From CAZUSO01 sp964622775 (GTDB taxonomy: Bacteria; Bacteroidota; Bacteroidia; Chitinophagales; Chitinophagaceae), in NCBI GenBank assembly GCA_964622775.1, contig CAZUSO010000005.1, positions 1 to 64,000 on the forward strand: DNA of 64,000 nt, written 5' to 3'. The notes beneath the pieces are model-generated. The model worked only from the letters and a program-made list of their open reading frames with translations. It was not told where the DNA came from and did no database searches. Made by a program: the position numbers and the translations under genes. Below, in pieces: positions 26,555 to 35,905 of the stretch (within the stretch, counting starts at the first letter, position 1; every line of letters starts with the position of its first letter).

Positions 26555-27400
26555 TTAATTCAGCAGCATATTGTCTATTAAACGGATTTCGCCGATGAAG
26601 GCTGCAATTAAGGCAATCATTTTCCGGTCGGGGTGGTAATCGTGGAGCAATTCCAGCGTGTCTGCATCGGCCAGCTCAATATAATCCGGACGGATTCCTT
26701 TATGCGTTAATAGATCCCGGCATTCCTTTTGAACCACAGCAAAATGAGCCGTATTCATCTTGGCCTGAATGGAGACTAAGCACTGGTAAATCAGGTTGGA
26801 AGTTTCACGTTGTACCGGAGTCAGCCGCCGGTTGCGGGAGCTCATAGCCAGCCCGTCCGCTTCCCGAAGCGTTGGTATGCAATACGGTTGAACCGGGATT
26901 CCCTTGTCTGAGATTAAATGGGACAGCACCATATATTGTTGATAATCCTTTTGCCCTAAATAGAGGTTGTCAGGCTTTACCATATCCAGCAGGATACTGA
27001 CTACCTGCGCCACACCCTGAAAATGCCCCGGACGGAAAGCGCCTTCCAGTTTCGGCTCTAAATTACCCAGGTCAAATTTCTGGTTCAGTTTCGTCCCGTT
27101 GGGGTAAATTTCCGCTACTTCCGGCAGCAGTAGGATATCACAACCTGCATGACTCAGCATGTCAATATCCGTTGCAACGGAACGCGGATACCGTGAGAGA
27201 TCATCGGGGTTATTAAACTGAGTCGGATTTACAAAAATACTGCATACCGTGAGGTCATTAGCGGCTTTTGCCGCTTTGATCAAGGACAGGTGCCCTTCAT
27301 GCAGGGCGCCCATCGTGGGAACAAATCCTGTTTTTTGACCCTTTTCCTGAAGTGGTTGTATATAAGATTGAAAAGCAACCTTTGTTTTAAATAAGAACAT
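26555..27400 (-). CDS. panC: Pantothenate synthetase
   Basis: 281 residues. It condenses pantoate and beta-alanine with ATP in vitamin B5/CoA synthesis. Nucleotidylyltransferase signatures are visible: VPTMGALHEGHLSLI (HxGH), NPTQFNNPDDLSRYPR, FRPGHFQGVAQVV, LGQKDYQQ and the KMSKS-like LAMSSRNRRL. It converges on prfB with a gap of 13 bp and is divergent from the GT5-like gene, an arrangement seen in other Bacteroidota. panD is not adjacent. Confidence 0.95.
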   Translation of the reverse strand: MFLFKTKVAFQSYIQPLQEKGQKTGFVPTMGALHEGHLSLIKAAKAANDLTVCSIFVNPTQFNNPDDLSRYPRSVATDIDMLSHAGCDILLLPEVAEIYPNGTKLNQKFDLGNLEPKLEGAFRPGHFQGVAQVVSILLDMVKPDNLYLGQKDYQQYMVLSHLISDKGIPVQPYCIPTLREADGLAMSSRNRRLTPVQRETSNLIYQCLVSIQAKMNTAHFAVVQKECRDLLTHKGIRPDYIELADADTLELLHDYHPDRKMIALIAAFIGEIRLIDNMLLN

Positions 27401-27458
27401 TTGAGGATTAAAGCTAATTTACAAGTATATAAATGGAATATATTACGTGATATTTTCG

Positions 27459-27466
27459 TACCTTTG
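27459..27466 (+). promoter_or_regulatory. Possible -7 element (TACCTTTG) for the GT5-DUF4270 genes
   Basis: An exact TAnnTTTG match in the panC/GT5 divergent spacer, 66 bp before the GT5 start. No good TTTG lies 19-20 bp upstream. Confidence 0.45.
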
Positions 27467-27532
27467 CCGCCAAACCTACGCTAAAATTACGATTTTGGCA
27501 ATACTAAAGTAGCAAAGCAATTTCTATACTTA

Positions 27533-28366
27533 ATGTCTATACAAAATAAAAAGCGCATATTAATCATAGCTAATGAGCTGTCTCCTTATCTGGAAATTAC
27601 TGATTTTGCGCAAATATTAAACCAGCTTGCCGTAAAATCTTTTGAAAGCGGCATGGAGGTGCGGGTTATTATGCCGCGTTTCGGTGTGATTAATGAACGA
27701 CGGCACAGGTTGCATGAGGTGGTACGTTTGTCCGGAATTAATATTGTGGTGGACCGGGAAGATTATCCTTTACTGATTAAGGTGGCCTCCCTGCCCAATG
27801 CACGCCTTCAGGTTTATTTTATGGACAATGAGGATTTTTATAAAAGAAAATTTGTGTTCAGGAATGCGGAAGATGAGTTCTTTGACGATAATGAGGAGCG
27901 GATGATTTTCTTTTGTAAAAGCGCTTTGGAAATTGTAAAAAAATTCGGCTGGCCTCCTGATATTATTCATTGTCATGGCTGGTTTACGGCATTAATTCCT
28001 ATGCTCCTGAAGACTTCCTATAAAAAGGAGCCTGTATTTGTGCATTCCAAGTCATTATTTACGGCACAGCAATCGCAGCATAAAGAAAAGCTCAAACCCG
28101 AAGTTGCTAAGCAAATCATAGACAGCGTGGCCGTAAAGCCTTCGGATCTGGTTGCTTATAACGGATTCAGCTTCAACAGCCTGATGTATGGCGCCTGTAA
28201 ATATGCTGATGTTATTATTCATGGAGACAATAAAGTGGATAAAAAGATCGTTACTGATTTCAAAACGAACCGCTATAAAAAGATTGTTCCGTTTTCAGCA
28301 GAATGGGTCGAAGATGCCACATCTTTATTTGAGACCTACCTGTCCCTGACGAAAGATAAAGAATAG
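27533..28366 (+). CDS. Short GT5 (glycogen/starch synthase-like) protein
   Basis: 277 residues resembling only the N-terminal Rossmann half of glycogen synthase, including MPRFGVINERRHRLHEV, VYFMDNEDFYKR and the CHGWFTALIP block. Full synthases are about 470-500 residues. The KTGG sugar-nucleotide loop expected near the N-terminus (after ELSPY) is replaced by LEITDFAQ, and the whole C-terminal GT1 domain is absent. It is usually annotated as glycogen synthase in Bacteroidota, but catalytic activity is doubtful. It is followed at 25 bp by a DUF4270 gene and then glmS, probably one transcript. Confidence 0.8.
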   Translation: MSIQNKKRILIIANELSPYLEITDFAQILNQLAVKSFESGMEVRVIMPRFGVINERRHRLHEVVRLSGINIVVDREDYPLLIKVASLPNARLQVYFMDNEDFYKRKFVFRNAEDEFFDDNEERMIFFCKSALEIVKKFGWPPDIIHCHGWFTALIPMLLKTSYKKEPVFVHSKSLFTAQQSQHKEKLKPEVAKQIIDSVAVKPSDLVAYNGFSFNSLMYGACKYADVIIHGDNKVDKKIVTDFKTNRYKKIVPFSAEWVEDATSLFETYLSLTKDKE

Positions 28367-28391
28367 TATAAAAATCAAAATAGCAAAAAGA

Positions 28392-29801
28392 TTGAATCTA
28401 AAGAATAACTCCGGTATCTTGAAAGCCTTTGCTTTGAGCGTTGGCTTTTTTTCATTTGTCGCCTGTAAAGAGCGTAGTGTAATAAAGCCGGATCTGGTTC
28501 CGGGAATTGACAATGTCAATACCTTCGGGAAATCCATTGCCGATTTTGATGTGAACATTACTTCGGGATACATTGACTCGCTCCGTACGGATAATTATGC
28601 AGTTCCTCTGGTAGCATTGGGCAGCATTGCTAATGATCCCTTTTTCGGAAAGACACAGGCCGGGTTTTATTTTCAGGTTATCCCGCCTCTGGCTAATTTC
28701 ACCTTCCCGGAAGATTTGTCAGCCATTGATTCTGTGGTATTGGCTGTGCCTTATGCCCGTTTTTCTTATGGAGATGATAACCTGGAAAGCGACCTTCAGG
28801 CAATAAAGGTTTATCGCATCACGGATTCGGAGTTTGGTACCGGCGATACGGCAAAAGTACGTTATGCATTTGATCAACTGGCTATTGAGCCTGCACCGCT
28901 GGCCAGCGCTCTGGTATCCCTAAGTTCCATAAAGGAGGATTCGGTTACATACAATAGCGGCTCCGTAATCCGTAATACCATGCGTATAAGGATGCCGGTA
29001 GCCTTGGGGGAAGAATTTTCCGCGCTTGATACTTCCGTGCTAAGCAGCAATACGGCTTTTACCGAATATTTCAAAGGACTTTATGTAGCGCCGGATACTA
29101 CGGCAGCTTTGAATTATCAAAAACGCATTTCCTATTTTATATTGGACACCGCATCTGCGGGCAGCAATTTTGCAAAAGCGCGCCTGGAGATTTATTATAA
29201 GAAATCGGATGGAAGTCACAGCTTGATTTTGTTCCCTTACAAGATGGGCATTGATGCCATGTTTTCCAATATCCGGCGTAACTATCAGTCTTTCCCTGCT
29301 CAGGCATACAGCGCAGGGACATCCCATGATTCGATAGTATTGCAATCGTTCCCGGGCTTATACTCTGAAATCACGCTCAATAATATCCAGGATATTCCTA
29401 AATCGATTATCAATAAAGCACAACTGACAATTACGGTATTAAAGGTTGGGAATGATGATATCTATCTTCCATCGCAGCAACTGGTGCTGTCGGGAGTTAA
29501 TGAAGATGGTTCCCTGTACGCTCTTAGCGACTATTATGATAATACGGGATTGAATAGCTCACTGACTTCCTCTGTGGGTGGTTCGCCAGCGACAGCTACA
29601 ATTAACGGGGTGCAATATCTTCAATATAAGATCAATTTCCCGCGGGAATTGCAGAAGGCGATCTTGGCTGGTAAAACTTCATTGAAACTGAGGCTCACCT
29701 CCGTAACGAATTATTACGGTGCTTATCGCTTAGTGGCCGATGGCATTAACGGACAGGAAGATACCCGGTTGAAATTTGACGTAATTTACAGTATCCATTA
29801 A
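28392..29801 (+). CDS. DUF4270 family lipoprotein
   Basis: 469 residues. An N-terminal hydrophobic segment ends in FFSFVACKE, a lipobox with the lipidated Cys near residue 25. The rest is beta-rich and matches the DUF4270 family of Bacteroidota (FGKSIADFDVNITSGYIDSL, GSIANDPFFGKTQAGFYFQ). Function is unknown; it is probably anchored in the outer membrane or on the surface. No ATG is available upstream of the signal peptide, so TTG 28392 is the best start. It sits between the short GT5 gene and glmS, a neighbourhood familiar from other Bacteroidota. Confidence 0.8.
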   Translation: MNLKNNSGILKAFALSVGFFSFVACKERSVIKPDLVPGIDNVNTFGKSIADFDVNITSGYIDSLRTDNYAVPLVALGSIANDPFFGKTQAGFYFQVIPPLANFTFPEDLSAIDSVVLAVPYARFSYGDDNLESDLQAIKVYRITDSEFGTGDTAKVRYAFDQLAIEPAPLASALVSLSSIKEDSVTYNSGSVIRNTMRIRMPVALGEEFSALDTSVLSSNTAFTEYFKGLYVAPDTTAALNYQKRISYFILDTASAGSNFAKARLEIYYKKSDGSHSLILFPYKMGIDAMFSNIRRNYQSFPAQAYSAGTSHDSIVLQSFPGLYSEITLNNIQDIPKSIINKAQLTITVLKVGNDDIYLPSQQLVLSGVNEDGSLYALSDYYDNTGLNSSLTSSVGGSPATATINGVQYLQYKINFPRELQKAILAGKTSLKLRLTSVTNYYGAYRLVADGINGQEDTRLKFDVIYSIH

Positions 29802-29831
29802 TTTTACATAAACCATTTAAAATAAACCATT

Positions 29832-31673
29832 ATGTGTGGAATTGTAGCCTATATAGGTTCAAAAGATGCTTATCCTGTCATCATTAAAGGCCTTAAACGC
29901 CTCGAATACCGGGGCTATGACAGTGCAGGAGTAGCCTTGCTTGACGAAGGTGCACTGAAGATTTTTAAGAAAGCGGGCAAGGTAGCAGAGCTGGAACGTT
30001 TTGTTCAGGATAAAGATTTAGCCGGCACGATTGGTATAGGTCATACGCGATGGGCCACACACGGAGAGCCGAACGATCGCAATGCACATCCGCATTTGTC
30101 TTTTTCCAAAAGATATGCTATGGTGCATAACGGTATTATTGAAAACTATGCTACCATTAAGGCGGAGCTTCAAAAAAGAGGATATGAATTCAACTCAGAT
30201 ACGGACACTGAGGTGCTGGAAAATCTGATTGAAGACATACAAAAGGAGGAAAACATCTCCTTAGGGGATGCTGTCCGGATAGCGCTGAATGAAATCATCG
30301 GCGCTTATGCCATTGTTATCCTGGATAAAGAAGATCCGGATACGCTTGTAGCCGCCCGTAAGGGAAGTCCTTTGGTAGTGGGTATCGGGAATGAAGAATT
30401 TTATGTAGCTTCCGATGCTTCTCCGATTATCGAATTCACAAAGGAAGTGGTATATCTTGATGATAAAGAGTATGTGGAATTGACACGTGGCGGAAAAATG
30501 ACCGTAAAGACACTTGGGAATATAGAAATGACACCCTATATACAGCAGCTTGAAATGGACCTGGAAGCGATTGAAAAGGGCGGTTTTGAGCATTTTATGC
30601 TGAAAGAAATTTATGAGCAACCCAATGTGATTCAGGATGCCATCCGGGGCAGAATGAATGCGCAGGAAGGCTGGATTAAACTGGGTGGCGTGTCCGAGTA
30701 CATCAACCGGATCAATAATGCCGAGCGCTTCATCATTACGGCCTGTGGCACATCTTATCACTCCGGGCTGCTGGGAGAATACCTTATTGAAGAGCTGGCA
30801 CGGGTTCCGGTAGAGGTGGAGTATGCTTCCGAGTTCCGGTACCGGAATCCTATAATTAATGAAAGTGATATTGTCCTGGCCATTTCTCAATCAGGGGAAA
30901 CCGCCGACACGCTCGCGGCTATTGACCTGGCTAAGGAGCGTCAGGCATTGATATACGGCATTTGTAATGTTATCGGATCGTCTATTGCACGGGTTTCACA
31001 TGCCGGGTCTTATACCCATGCCGGCCCTGAAATCGGCGTAGCATCCACGAAGGCCTTTTCTACTCAGGTTGTCATTCTTACATTGCTGGCATTACAGATT
31101 GCGCAGTACAAGGGCACGATCTCGACCTCTTATTTACGCCGGGTTTTGTTTGAGCTGGAAAGCATTCACCTCAAGGTGCAGGAAGCGCTGCAGTTAGATG
31201 AACAGATCCGGGAACTGGCTATGAAATTTAAAGATGCTTCCAACTTTTTGTATCTGGGTCGCGGATATAATTTTCCCGTTGCACTGGAAGGCGCACTCAA
31301 GCTGAAAGAAATTTCGTACATCCATGCCGAAGGCTATCCGGCCGCAGAGATGAAACATGGCCCCATCGCGCTTATTGATGAGCACATGCCGGTGGTGGTG
31401 CTGGCTACAAATGCCAGTGCACACGATAAGGTCGTATCCAATATTCAGGAGGTAAAAGCGCGGAAAGGCATTGTCATTGCGGTGGTAAACAAAGGAGACA
31501 GGGAAATTGCGGCATTGGCAGATTATACCATTGAAATTCCCGAAACCGAAGAGATTTTATCGCCACTCCTGACTATTGTGCCGCTCCAGTTATTGTCTTA
31601 TCATGTTGCAGTGCTGCGTGGTACAAACGTGGATCAGCCCCGTAATCTGGCAAAATCCGTAACGGTAGAATAA
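29832..31673 (+). CDS. glmS: Glucosamine-fructose-6-phosphate aminotransferase (isomerizing)
   Basis: 613 residues. It makes glucosamine-6-phosphate from fructose-6-phosphate and glutamine, the first committed step to UDP-GlcNAc for peptidoglycan and lipopolysaccharide. The N-terminal glutaminase begins MCGIVAYIG with the nucleophile Cys exposed after Met removal, plus GHTRWATHG and HNGIIENY. Two SIS domains follow (about 290-420 and 460-600; TACGTSYHSG, SQSGETADT, EGALKLKEISYIHAEG). The end DQPRNLAKSVTVE is canonical. No ribozyme-like leader is visible in the 30 bp upstream. Confidence 0.97.
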   Translation: MCGIVAYIGSKDAYPVIIKGLKRLEYRGYDSAGVALLDEGALKIFKKAGKVAELERFVQDKDLAGTIGIGHTRWATHGEPNDRNAHPHLSFSKRYAMVHNGIIENYATIKAELQKRGYEFNSDTDTEVLENLIEDIQKEENISLGDAVRIALNEIIGAYAIVILDKEDPDTLVAARKGSPLVVGIGNEEFYVASDASPIIEFTKEVVYLDDKEYVELTRGGKMTVKTLGNIEMTPYIQQLEMDLEAIEKGGFEHFMLKEIYEQPNVIQDAIRGRMNAQEGWIKLGGVSEYINRINNAERFIITACGTSYHSGLLGEYLIEELARVPVEVEYASEFRYRNPIINESDIVLAISQSGETADTLAAIDLAKERQALIYGICNVIGSSIARVSHAGSYTHAGPEIGVASTKAFSTQVVILTLLALQIAQYKGTISTSYLRRVLFELESIHLKVQEALQLDEQIRELAMKFKDASNFLYLGRGYNFPVALEGALKLKEISYIHAEGYPAAEMKHGPIALIDEHMPVVVLATNASAHDKVVSNIQEVKARKGIVIAVVNKGDREIAALADYTIEIPETEEILSPLLTIVPLQLLSYHVAVLRGTNVDQPRNLAKSVTVE

Positions 31674-31748
31674 GTTGAGGCGTTTTGCCGGAATATATTT
31701 ATCATTTCCGGACAGATTTAAAAACAGATTAATCCCCACGAGGGACTT

Positions 31749-34043
31749 TCAGTTGAGCTTAAATCTCCAGCCTAAGAATCCGCGTATCCCCTGGTTGGGC
31801 GCATACACATAGGACGGGTCGAAGGTCAGTGCATAAGGATTATCCGTTGTCGGAACGACTTGTCCTTTTGCATCGAAGATCACGTCTCTGTCGAATGGAT
31901 CCCCGGCTCGTGCGATTATAAAAGGATTTCCCCGGTTGGGTGTCCAGTTCAACAGGTTTTTTATGCCGGCATAAATTTCAAATCTTTTGAATCCGTCGTA
32001 GGTGAACTGTATATTTTGAATGCTCCACCAGGGCGATTCCGCTCTTCGCGGGTCTAAGTCGCTTAGCAGGGGCAGCTGCATCGGGCTATATATGTTTCCG
32101 GTATAATCAACCGCTAAATTCCAGGAGCTTATCTTATAGGATATGGTCCATGTGGCCGTAAATTTTTCTGTCAGCATCTGTAGCTGTGTGATGCCCCGCT
32201 CCGTTATTGTGTTGCCCATCAGTGTTCCACCTAAGTTTAGTTTCAGTCCGCTTGTAAAGTTCAGGTCGGCATTCAGGCTGATGCCTTTGCTGACTGCATA
32301 GCCTTCTAAATTATCATAAATGATGGCATTCGGATCCGTTTTGTAATCGGGAATGATTCTGTTAAGAAAATAAGTGTAAAATGCGGTGGCATCCAGACCG
32401 ATAAATGTACCGGAATTCAGAAACATTTTGTCATAAAAATTCAAATTGACATTGTAGGATTTTTCAGGCTTTAAATCGTTTTGAATGATTACGACTCTTG
32501 CCCCGGTCAGTGCAGCATGATCTTCCGTGAACAGGTTCACTACCCGAAACCCGGTACCGGTGTTGAGGCGTAAGATGCAGGTTTCGCTTACCGGCCATTT
32601 ATAGGCAATTCTTGGTGTGAAAATATTACCATGAATATTGTTGTGATCATACCGGAAGCCCAACAGTAATTTGTGGTTTTTTGATAAGGAAATTTCATCC
32701 TGTACAAATATGCCCGGCAACCAGGTTTCTTCAGGGTGGTTAATAGCGTCAACTGTTGCAGTTGCCGGAGTATTGTCATCATAAAAGGTATAGCGCAGCG
32801 TAAGGCCTGTGAGCAAATCATGCCGGCCCAAAGTTTTATCCCACGTGAACTGACCAAATCCTATTTTCTGATTGCCAAGATATGCAGTAGTGCCATAGCG
32901 ACTGTCCTGATCGTGCATAATTAAGGAAAAGCCCAGAAACAACTTTTCCTTTACCGGAAGCTGATAATTTCCGAATAATTCAGCGCGGTTAGTATAAATG
33001 CTTTCACCGTATATCTCATCGCCGCCCCGGTAGCTTGAATTCCAACGCATATCTCCGCCCCATCGATCTTCATACAGATAACGCCCGGCAAGTGTGAATA
33101 TGCGGTGATCCTTACGGTCGAAATGCCATTTTTGGAAAATGGATATGCTGTGCTGCAAGGTGACATCCGTAAAATTATCGTGGTTATTATCCACCCGGTT
33201 CTGGAAATTGAAATAATTGATCCCGATTAAGGAATTGATTTTTTTACCGGTATTAAATTTAAAGCTTAAATCTGCATTACAGGCTCCCCAGGTTGTTCCA
33301 AAAATATCCGCACTGAATCGGGGTGTATTTTGCGCGCTTCGGGTGATGATATTAATGAGCCCGCCTACCGCTTCGCTGCCGTATAAAGAAGAAGCCGGCC
33401 CTTTCACAATTTCAATCCGTTCTACTATTCCATTGGGAATCCCGGAGAGTCCGTAAACCGTACCTAAAGCGCTTACGACAGGCATTCCGTCGATTAAGAC
33501 CATGGTATAAGGCCCTTCCAGTCCGTTGATGTGGATATCGCCCGTATTACAGATATTGCAGTTCAATTGTGGACGGACACCGTTGATATTTTGTAAAGCT
33601 TCAAAGATGTTGGGTGTGGGGTTTTTCTTAAAAAATGCCGGGGTATAAACTTCTACGGGAACAGGGCTTTCCAGGCGACGTACCGCTTTCATGGTTCCGC
33701 TTATGACCACATCATCCAGTGTGCCGGTATGTTTGAACATGCTCAGGTTAATATCCCGACTCAATATTTCGCTTGGCAGTAAGGTTACTTCCGATTGGAA
33801 AGTATCATAATTTAGATGGCTGATGATGAGCTGATAGGTTCCCGGCAGTATGTTTGTAAGGCTATAATTCCCGAGGCTGTCTGATAGTGTTACGTAATCT
33901 GTATTTCCCAATTGCACATGTGCTGCGGCTACCGGAGTTTCGGCTTCGGTTATCTTGCCAATCAGGCTTGCTGTTTGCGCTACACTATTCCGGGAAAAGC
34001 ATAATGCGAATATTCCAATGATCAGATATACGGGACGCTTCAT
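31749..34043 (-). CDS. TonB-dependent receptor, likely metal-regulated
   Basis: 764 residues. A signal peptide (ends SVAQ), a CarboxypepD_reg-like domain (about 23-110), a plug (about 115-235) and a beta-barrel follow each other. The plug contains an unusual Cys pair, LNCNICNTGDIHING, followed by LIDGMPVVSALGTVYGLSG and RIEIVKGPASSLYGSEAVGG. It is divergent from a DtxR/MntR-type regulator, and a perfect palindrome lies between its -33 and -7 elements. This suggests the receptor is repressed by metal and imports a metal ion or metal complex. Which metal (Mn, Fe or other) cannot be read from the sequence. Confidence 0.9.
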   Translation of the reverse strand: MKRPVYLIIGIFALCFSRNSVAQTASLIGKITEAETPVAAAHVQLGNTDYVTLSDSLGNYSLTNILPGTYQLIISHLNYDTFQSEVTLLPSEILSRDINLSMFKHTGTLDDVVISGTMKAVRRLESPVPVEVYTPAFFKKNPTPNIFEALQNINGVRPQLNCNICNTGDIHINGLEGPYTMVLIDGMPVVSALGTVYGLSGIPNGIVERIEIVKGPASSLYGSEAVGGLINIITRSAQNTPRFSADIFGTTWGACNADLSFKFNTGKKINSLIGINYFNFQNRVDNNHDNFTDVTLQHSISIFQKWHFDRKDHRIFTLAGRYLYEDRWGGDMRWNSSYRGGDEIYGESIYTNRAELFGNYQLPVKEKLFLGFSLIMHDQDSRYGTTAYLGNQKIGFGQFTWDKTLGRHDLLTGLTLRYTFYDDNTPATATVDAINHPEETWLPGIFVQDEISLSKNHKLLLGFRYDHNNIHGNIFTPRIAYKWPVSETCILRLNTGTGFRVVNLFTEDHAALTGARVVIIQNDLKPEKSYNVNLNFYDKMFLNSGTFIGLDATAFYTYFLNRIIPDYKTDPNAIIYDNLEGYAVSKGISLNADLNFTSGLKLNLGGTLMGNTITERGITQLQMLTEKFTATWTISYKISSWNLAVDYTGNIYSPMQLPLLSDLDPRRAESPWWSIQNIQFTYDGFKRFEIYAGIKNLLNWTPNRGNPFIIARAGDPFDRDVIFDAKGQVVPTTDNPYALTFDPSYVYAPNQGIRGFLGWRFKLN

Positions 34044-34068
34044 AATAGGATGAATTTATTTTAGTTTG

Positions 34069-34100
34069 CAAAACTATAAAAGTTAGGTTAACCTAACAAA
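34069..34100 (-). promoter_or_regulatory. Promoter of the TonB receptor gene
   Basis: Minus strand: TTTG (34100-34097), 20 bp, then TAGTTTTG (34076-34069), matching the Bacteroidota consensus. The spacer contains almost the whole DtxR-type palindrome. Confidence 0.7.
34082..34097. promoter_or_regulatory. DtxR/MntR-type operator palindrome
   Basis: gttaggttaacctaac is a perfect 16 bp palindrome, very like the TTAGGTTAACCTAA-type boxes bound by DtxR/IdeR/MntR repressors. It lies between the receptor and regulator genes. It overlaps the receptor promoter spacer and lies just upstream of the regulator promoter, so it could control both. Confidence 0.8.
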
Positions 34101-34119
34101 AATATTTAAGTATTATTTT

Positions 34120-34127
34120 TATATTTG
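34120..34127 (+). promoter_or_regulatory. -7 element (TATATTTG) of the DtxR-type regulator
   Basis: Exact TAnnTTTG match 26 bp before the regulator ATG and 22 bp past the palindrome. A clear -33 TTTG is lacking. Confidence 0.5.
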
Positions 34128-34153
34128 CAGCAACAAATGAAAAACTCCCGAGT

Positions 34154-34810
34154 ATGCCCTTATCTTATACGGAAGAAAATTACCTGAAAGCAATATTCAG
34201 GATTGGCTCGGATCATGATTCAGACGACGCCGGAACCAATGAACTGGCTGCTTATCTGTCCGTAAAGCCTGCTTCGGTTAATGAAATGCTGAAGAAACTG
34301 AAGGACAAGAAATTGGTGCATTATGAAAAATACGGGAAGATTACGCTTACGAAATCGGGCAGGGAAAATGCCATTGACATTATTCGTAAGCACCGGCTTT
34401 GGGAAACTTTTCTGTATGAAAAATTAGAATTTAGCTGGGATGAAGTGCATGAAGTAGCGGAAGAACTGGAGCATATTCAATCGAAAAAGCTGATAGATAA
34501 GCTGGATAAATTCCTGGATTACCCGGTATTCGATCCGCATGGTGATCCGATACCCAATGAAAAAGGAATTTTCAAAAAGCAATCTAAGAAAATGCTTTCG
34601 GAAATTGAGGTAGGAAAGTCCTGTAAGATGGTGGCCGTGAAAGATAATTCAGGTTCTTTCCTGCAATATGTGGTCAGCCTTGGCCTGGGAATCAATAATA
34701 AGATTAAAGTCATTTCAAGAGAAAAGTTTGACGGTCAGACTTCCCTTGAAATCAATGGAAAAGTAAAGATCGTCAGCCAGAAATTCACGGATAATATTTT
34801 CGTGATGTAA
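34154..34810 (+). CDS. DtxR/MntR-family metal-dependent transcriptional repressor
   Basis: 218 residues. It has an N-terminal winged helix (about 1-65: YTEENYLKAIFRI, LSVKPASVNEMLKKLKDKKLV), a metal-binding and dimerisation domain (about 66-140) with the expected EVHEVAEELEHIQSKKL and DPHGDPIP ligands, and a C-terminal FeoA/SH3-like domain (about 150-218). Metal loading should allow it to bind palindromes like the one just upstream. It is divergent from a TonB receptor, its likely target. Mn2+ or Fe2+ is the usual co-repressor; the sequence does not decide which. Confidence 0.92.
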   Translation: MPLSYTEENYLKAIFRIGSDHDSDDAGTNELAAYLSVKPASVNEMLKKLKDKKLVHYEKYGKITLTKSGRENAIDIIRKHRLWETFLYEKLEFSWDEVHEVAEELEHIQSKKLIDKLDKFLDYPVFDPHGDPIPNEKGIFKKQSKKMLSEIEVGKSCKMVAVKDNSGSFLQYVVSLGLGINNKIKVISREKFDGQTSLEINGKVKIVSQKFTDNIFVM

Positions 34811-34884
34811 GAGAGGTGACTATTCATTTACTTATTTAGCAGTACTGAAAATTTATTATCCCCCGGAGTAATCCGCTTTTGCCT

Positions 34885-35256
34885 TTACCGGAAATATTGC
34901 AGTAAGATAAGCGCAGCGCCCAAAGCCAGCTCAAGAGCCATAACGAAATTAAGGTATGTGGTGCTTTTGTTCATTTTTAACCGGGAATACAAGCGCCCCA
35001 ATCCGGAACAAATGACAACGATGCCCAACAAATATATCAGCTCATTTACTTCAGGAACCTTAAAAGCAGCCCATGCACACAAAAATCCCATTCCCAGGTA
35101 TATTCCGCTTAAAAACCGGAGGACATTATCCAGCATTAATTGCGGGGGCACCTCTTTCGGTAAAAAATATCCGGCTCCTTTTACCAGGAGATTTGTTCCG
35201 CCCAAAAAGCATATCATGGCTATAATGCCCAGTATGATTTGAATAGCTGTTTCCAT
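34885..35256 (-). CDS. DUF4345-type small membrane protein
   Basis: 123 residues with four predicted membrane helices (about 5-25, 45-65, 70-88, 103-120) and the conserved VLRFLSGIYLGMGFLCAWA segment of DUF4345 proteins. Function is unknown. It converges with the metal regulator gene and has no evident operon partner. Confidence 0.75.
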   Translation of the reverse strand: METAIQIILGIIAMICFLGGTNLLVKGAGYFLPKEVPPQLMLDNVLRFLSGIYLGMGFLCAWAAFKVPEVNELIYLLGIVVICSGLGRLYSRLKMNKSTTYLNFVMALELALGAALILLQYFR

Positions 35257-35704
35257 ATTATTAAGCGCTAAAGCATGTTGTTGTGTATGCCTGATTTGAA
35301 TTATCGAAGGTATATTTTTTTGCGGCTGAACATTTTGATTTGTCGCTTTTTTTACTGCAATATGGGAAAAAATAATGCCTCATTCGGTTTCCTGCCAGAC
35401 CGCAAAATCAACAGATGTGTTTTAGATTATTTCCGTAAAAAAGACGTTTTATTGCACTAAATTCTACTCTTGAAAAAAAAGTTTTTCACCAAAATAGTGA
35501 AATTCGTGTTTTGTCCGGGCAACAGGAAGCCTGTTTGTCTCCTACGATGTACCGTTCATGGCAGTTACTATTATTGGATTTGCTTCTATTGCTAACCTTC
35601 CATTTACAAAAATCCCGAAGGGATGACAATATTATAGCAATGATAAAGATAACAAACAACATACAATGTCACCCAATGTTTGTGATGTTGTTACCCATGG
35701 GCGG

Positions 35705-35731
35705 GTAGGGGTGAATGCAATTCGCCCCTAC
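35705..35731. repeat. REP-like hairpin
   Basis: gtaggggtgaat pairs with attcgcccctac (one G-T wobble) around a 3 nt loop. This type of gtaggggcgaat palindrome is a common intergenic repeat in bacteria. No T-run follows, so it is unlikely to be a terminator. Confidence 0.65.
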
Positions 35732-35905
35732 GGATTACAACCAATTTCACACAGCATGATGAAGAACCTAAAAAAATTTCCAATGAAACAATCGCTATTT
35801 TTTTGTATCCGGTATTTATGCTGCAAGAATATATACCGACCAGGGTGTCGTATTTTAAAAGATCGTGTTGCAATAGTTGCTTTTTTCATAAGCTATTGGG
35901 TGTTG

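Noticed and set aside
29801..29832. glmS ribozyme-type riboswitch in the glmS leader
   Set aside because: The gap to the DUF4270 gene is 30 bp, far too short for the ribozyme.
31688..31711. Possible terminator after glmS (ccggaa/ttccgg)
   Set aside because: Only a 6 bp stem with a 12 nt loop and no T-run.
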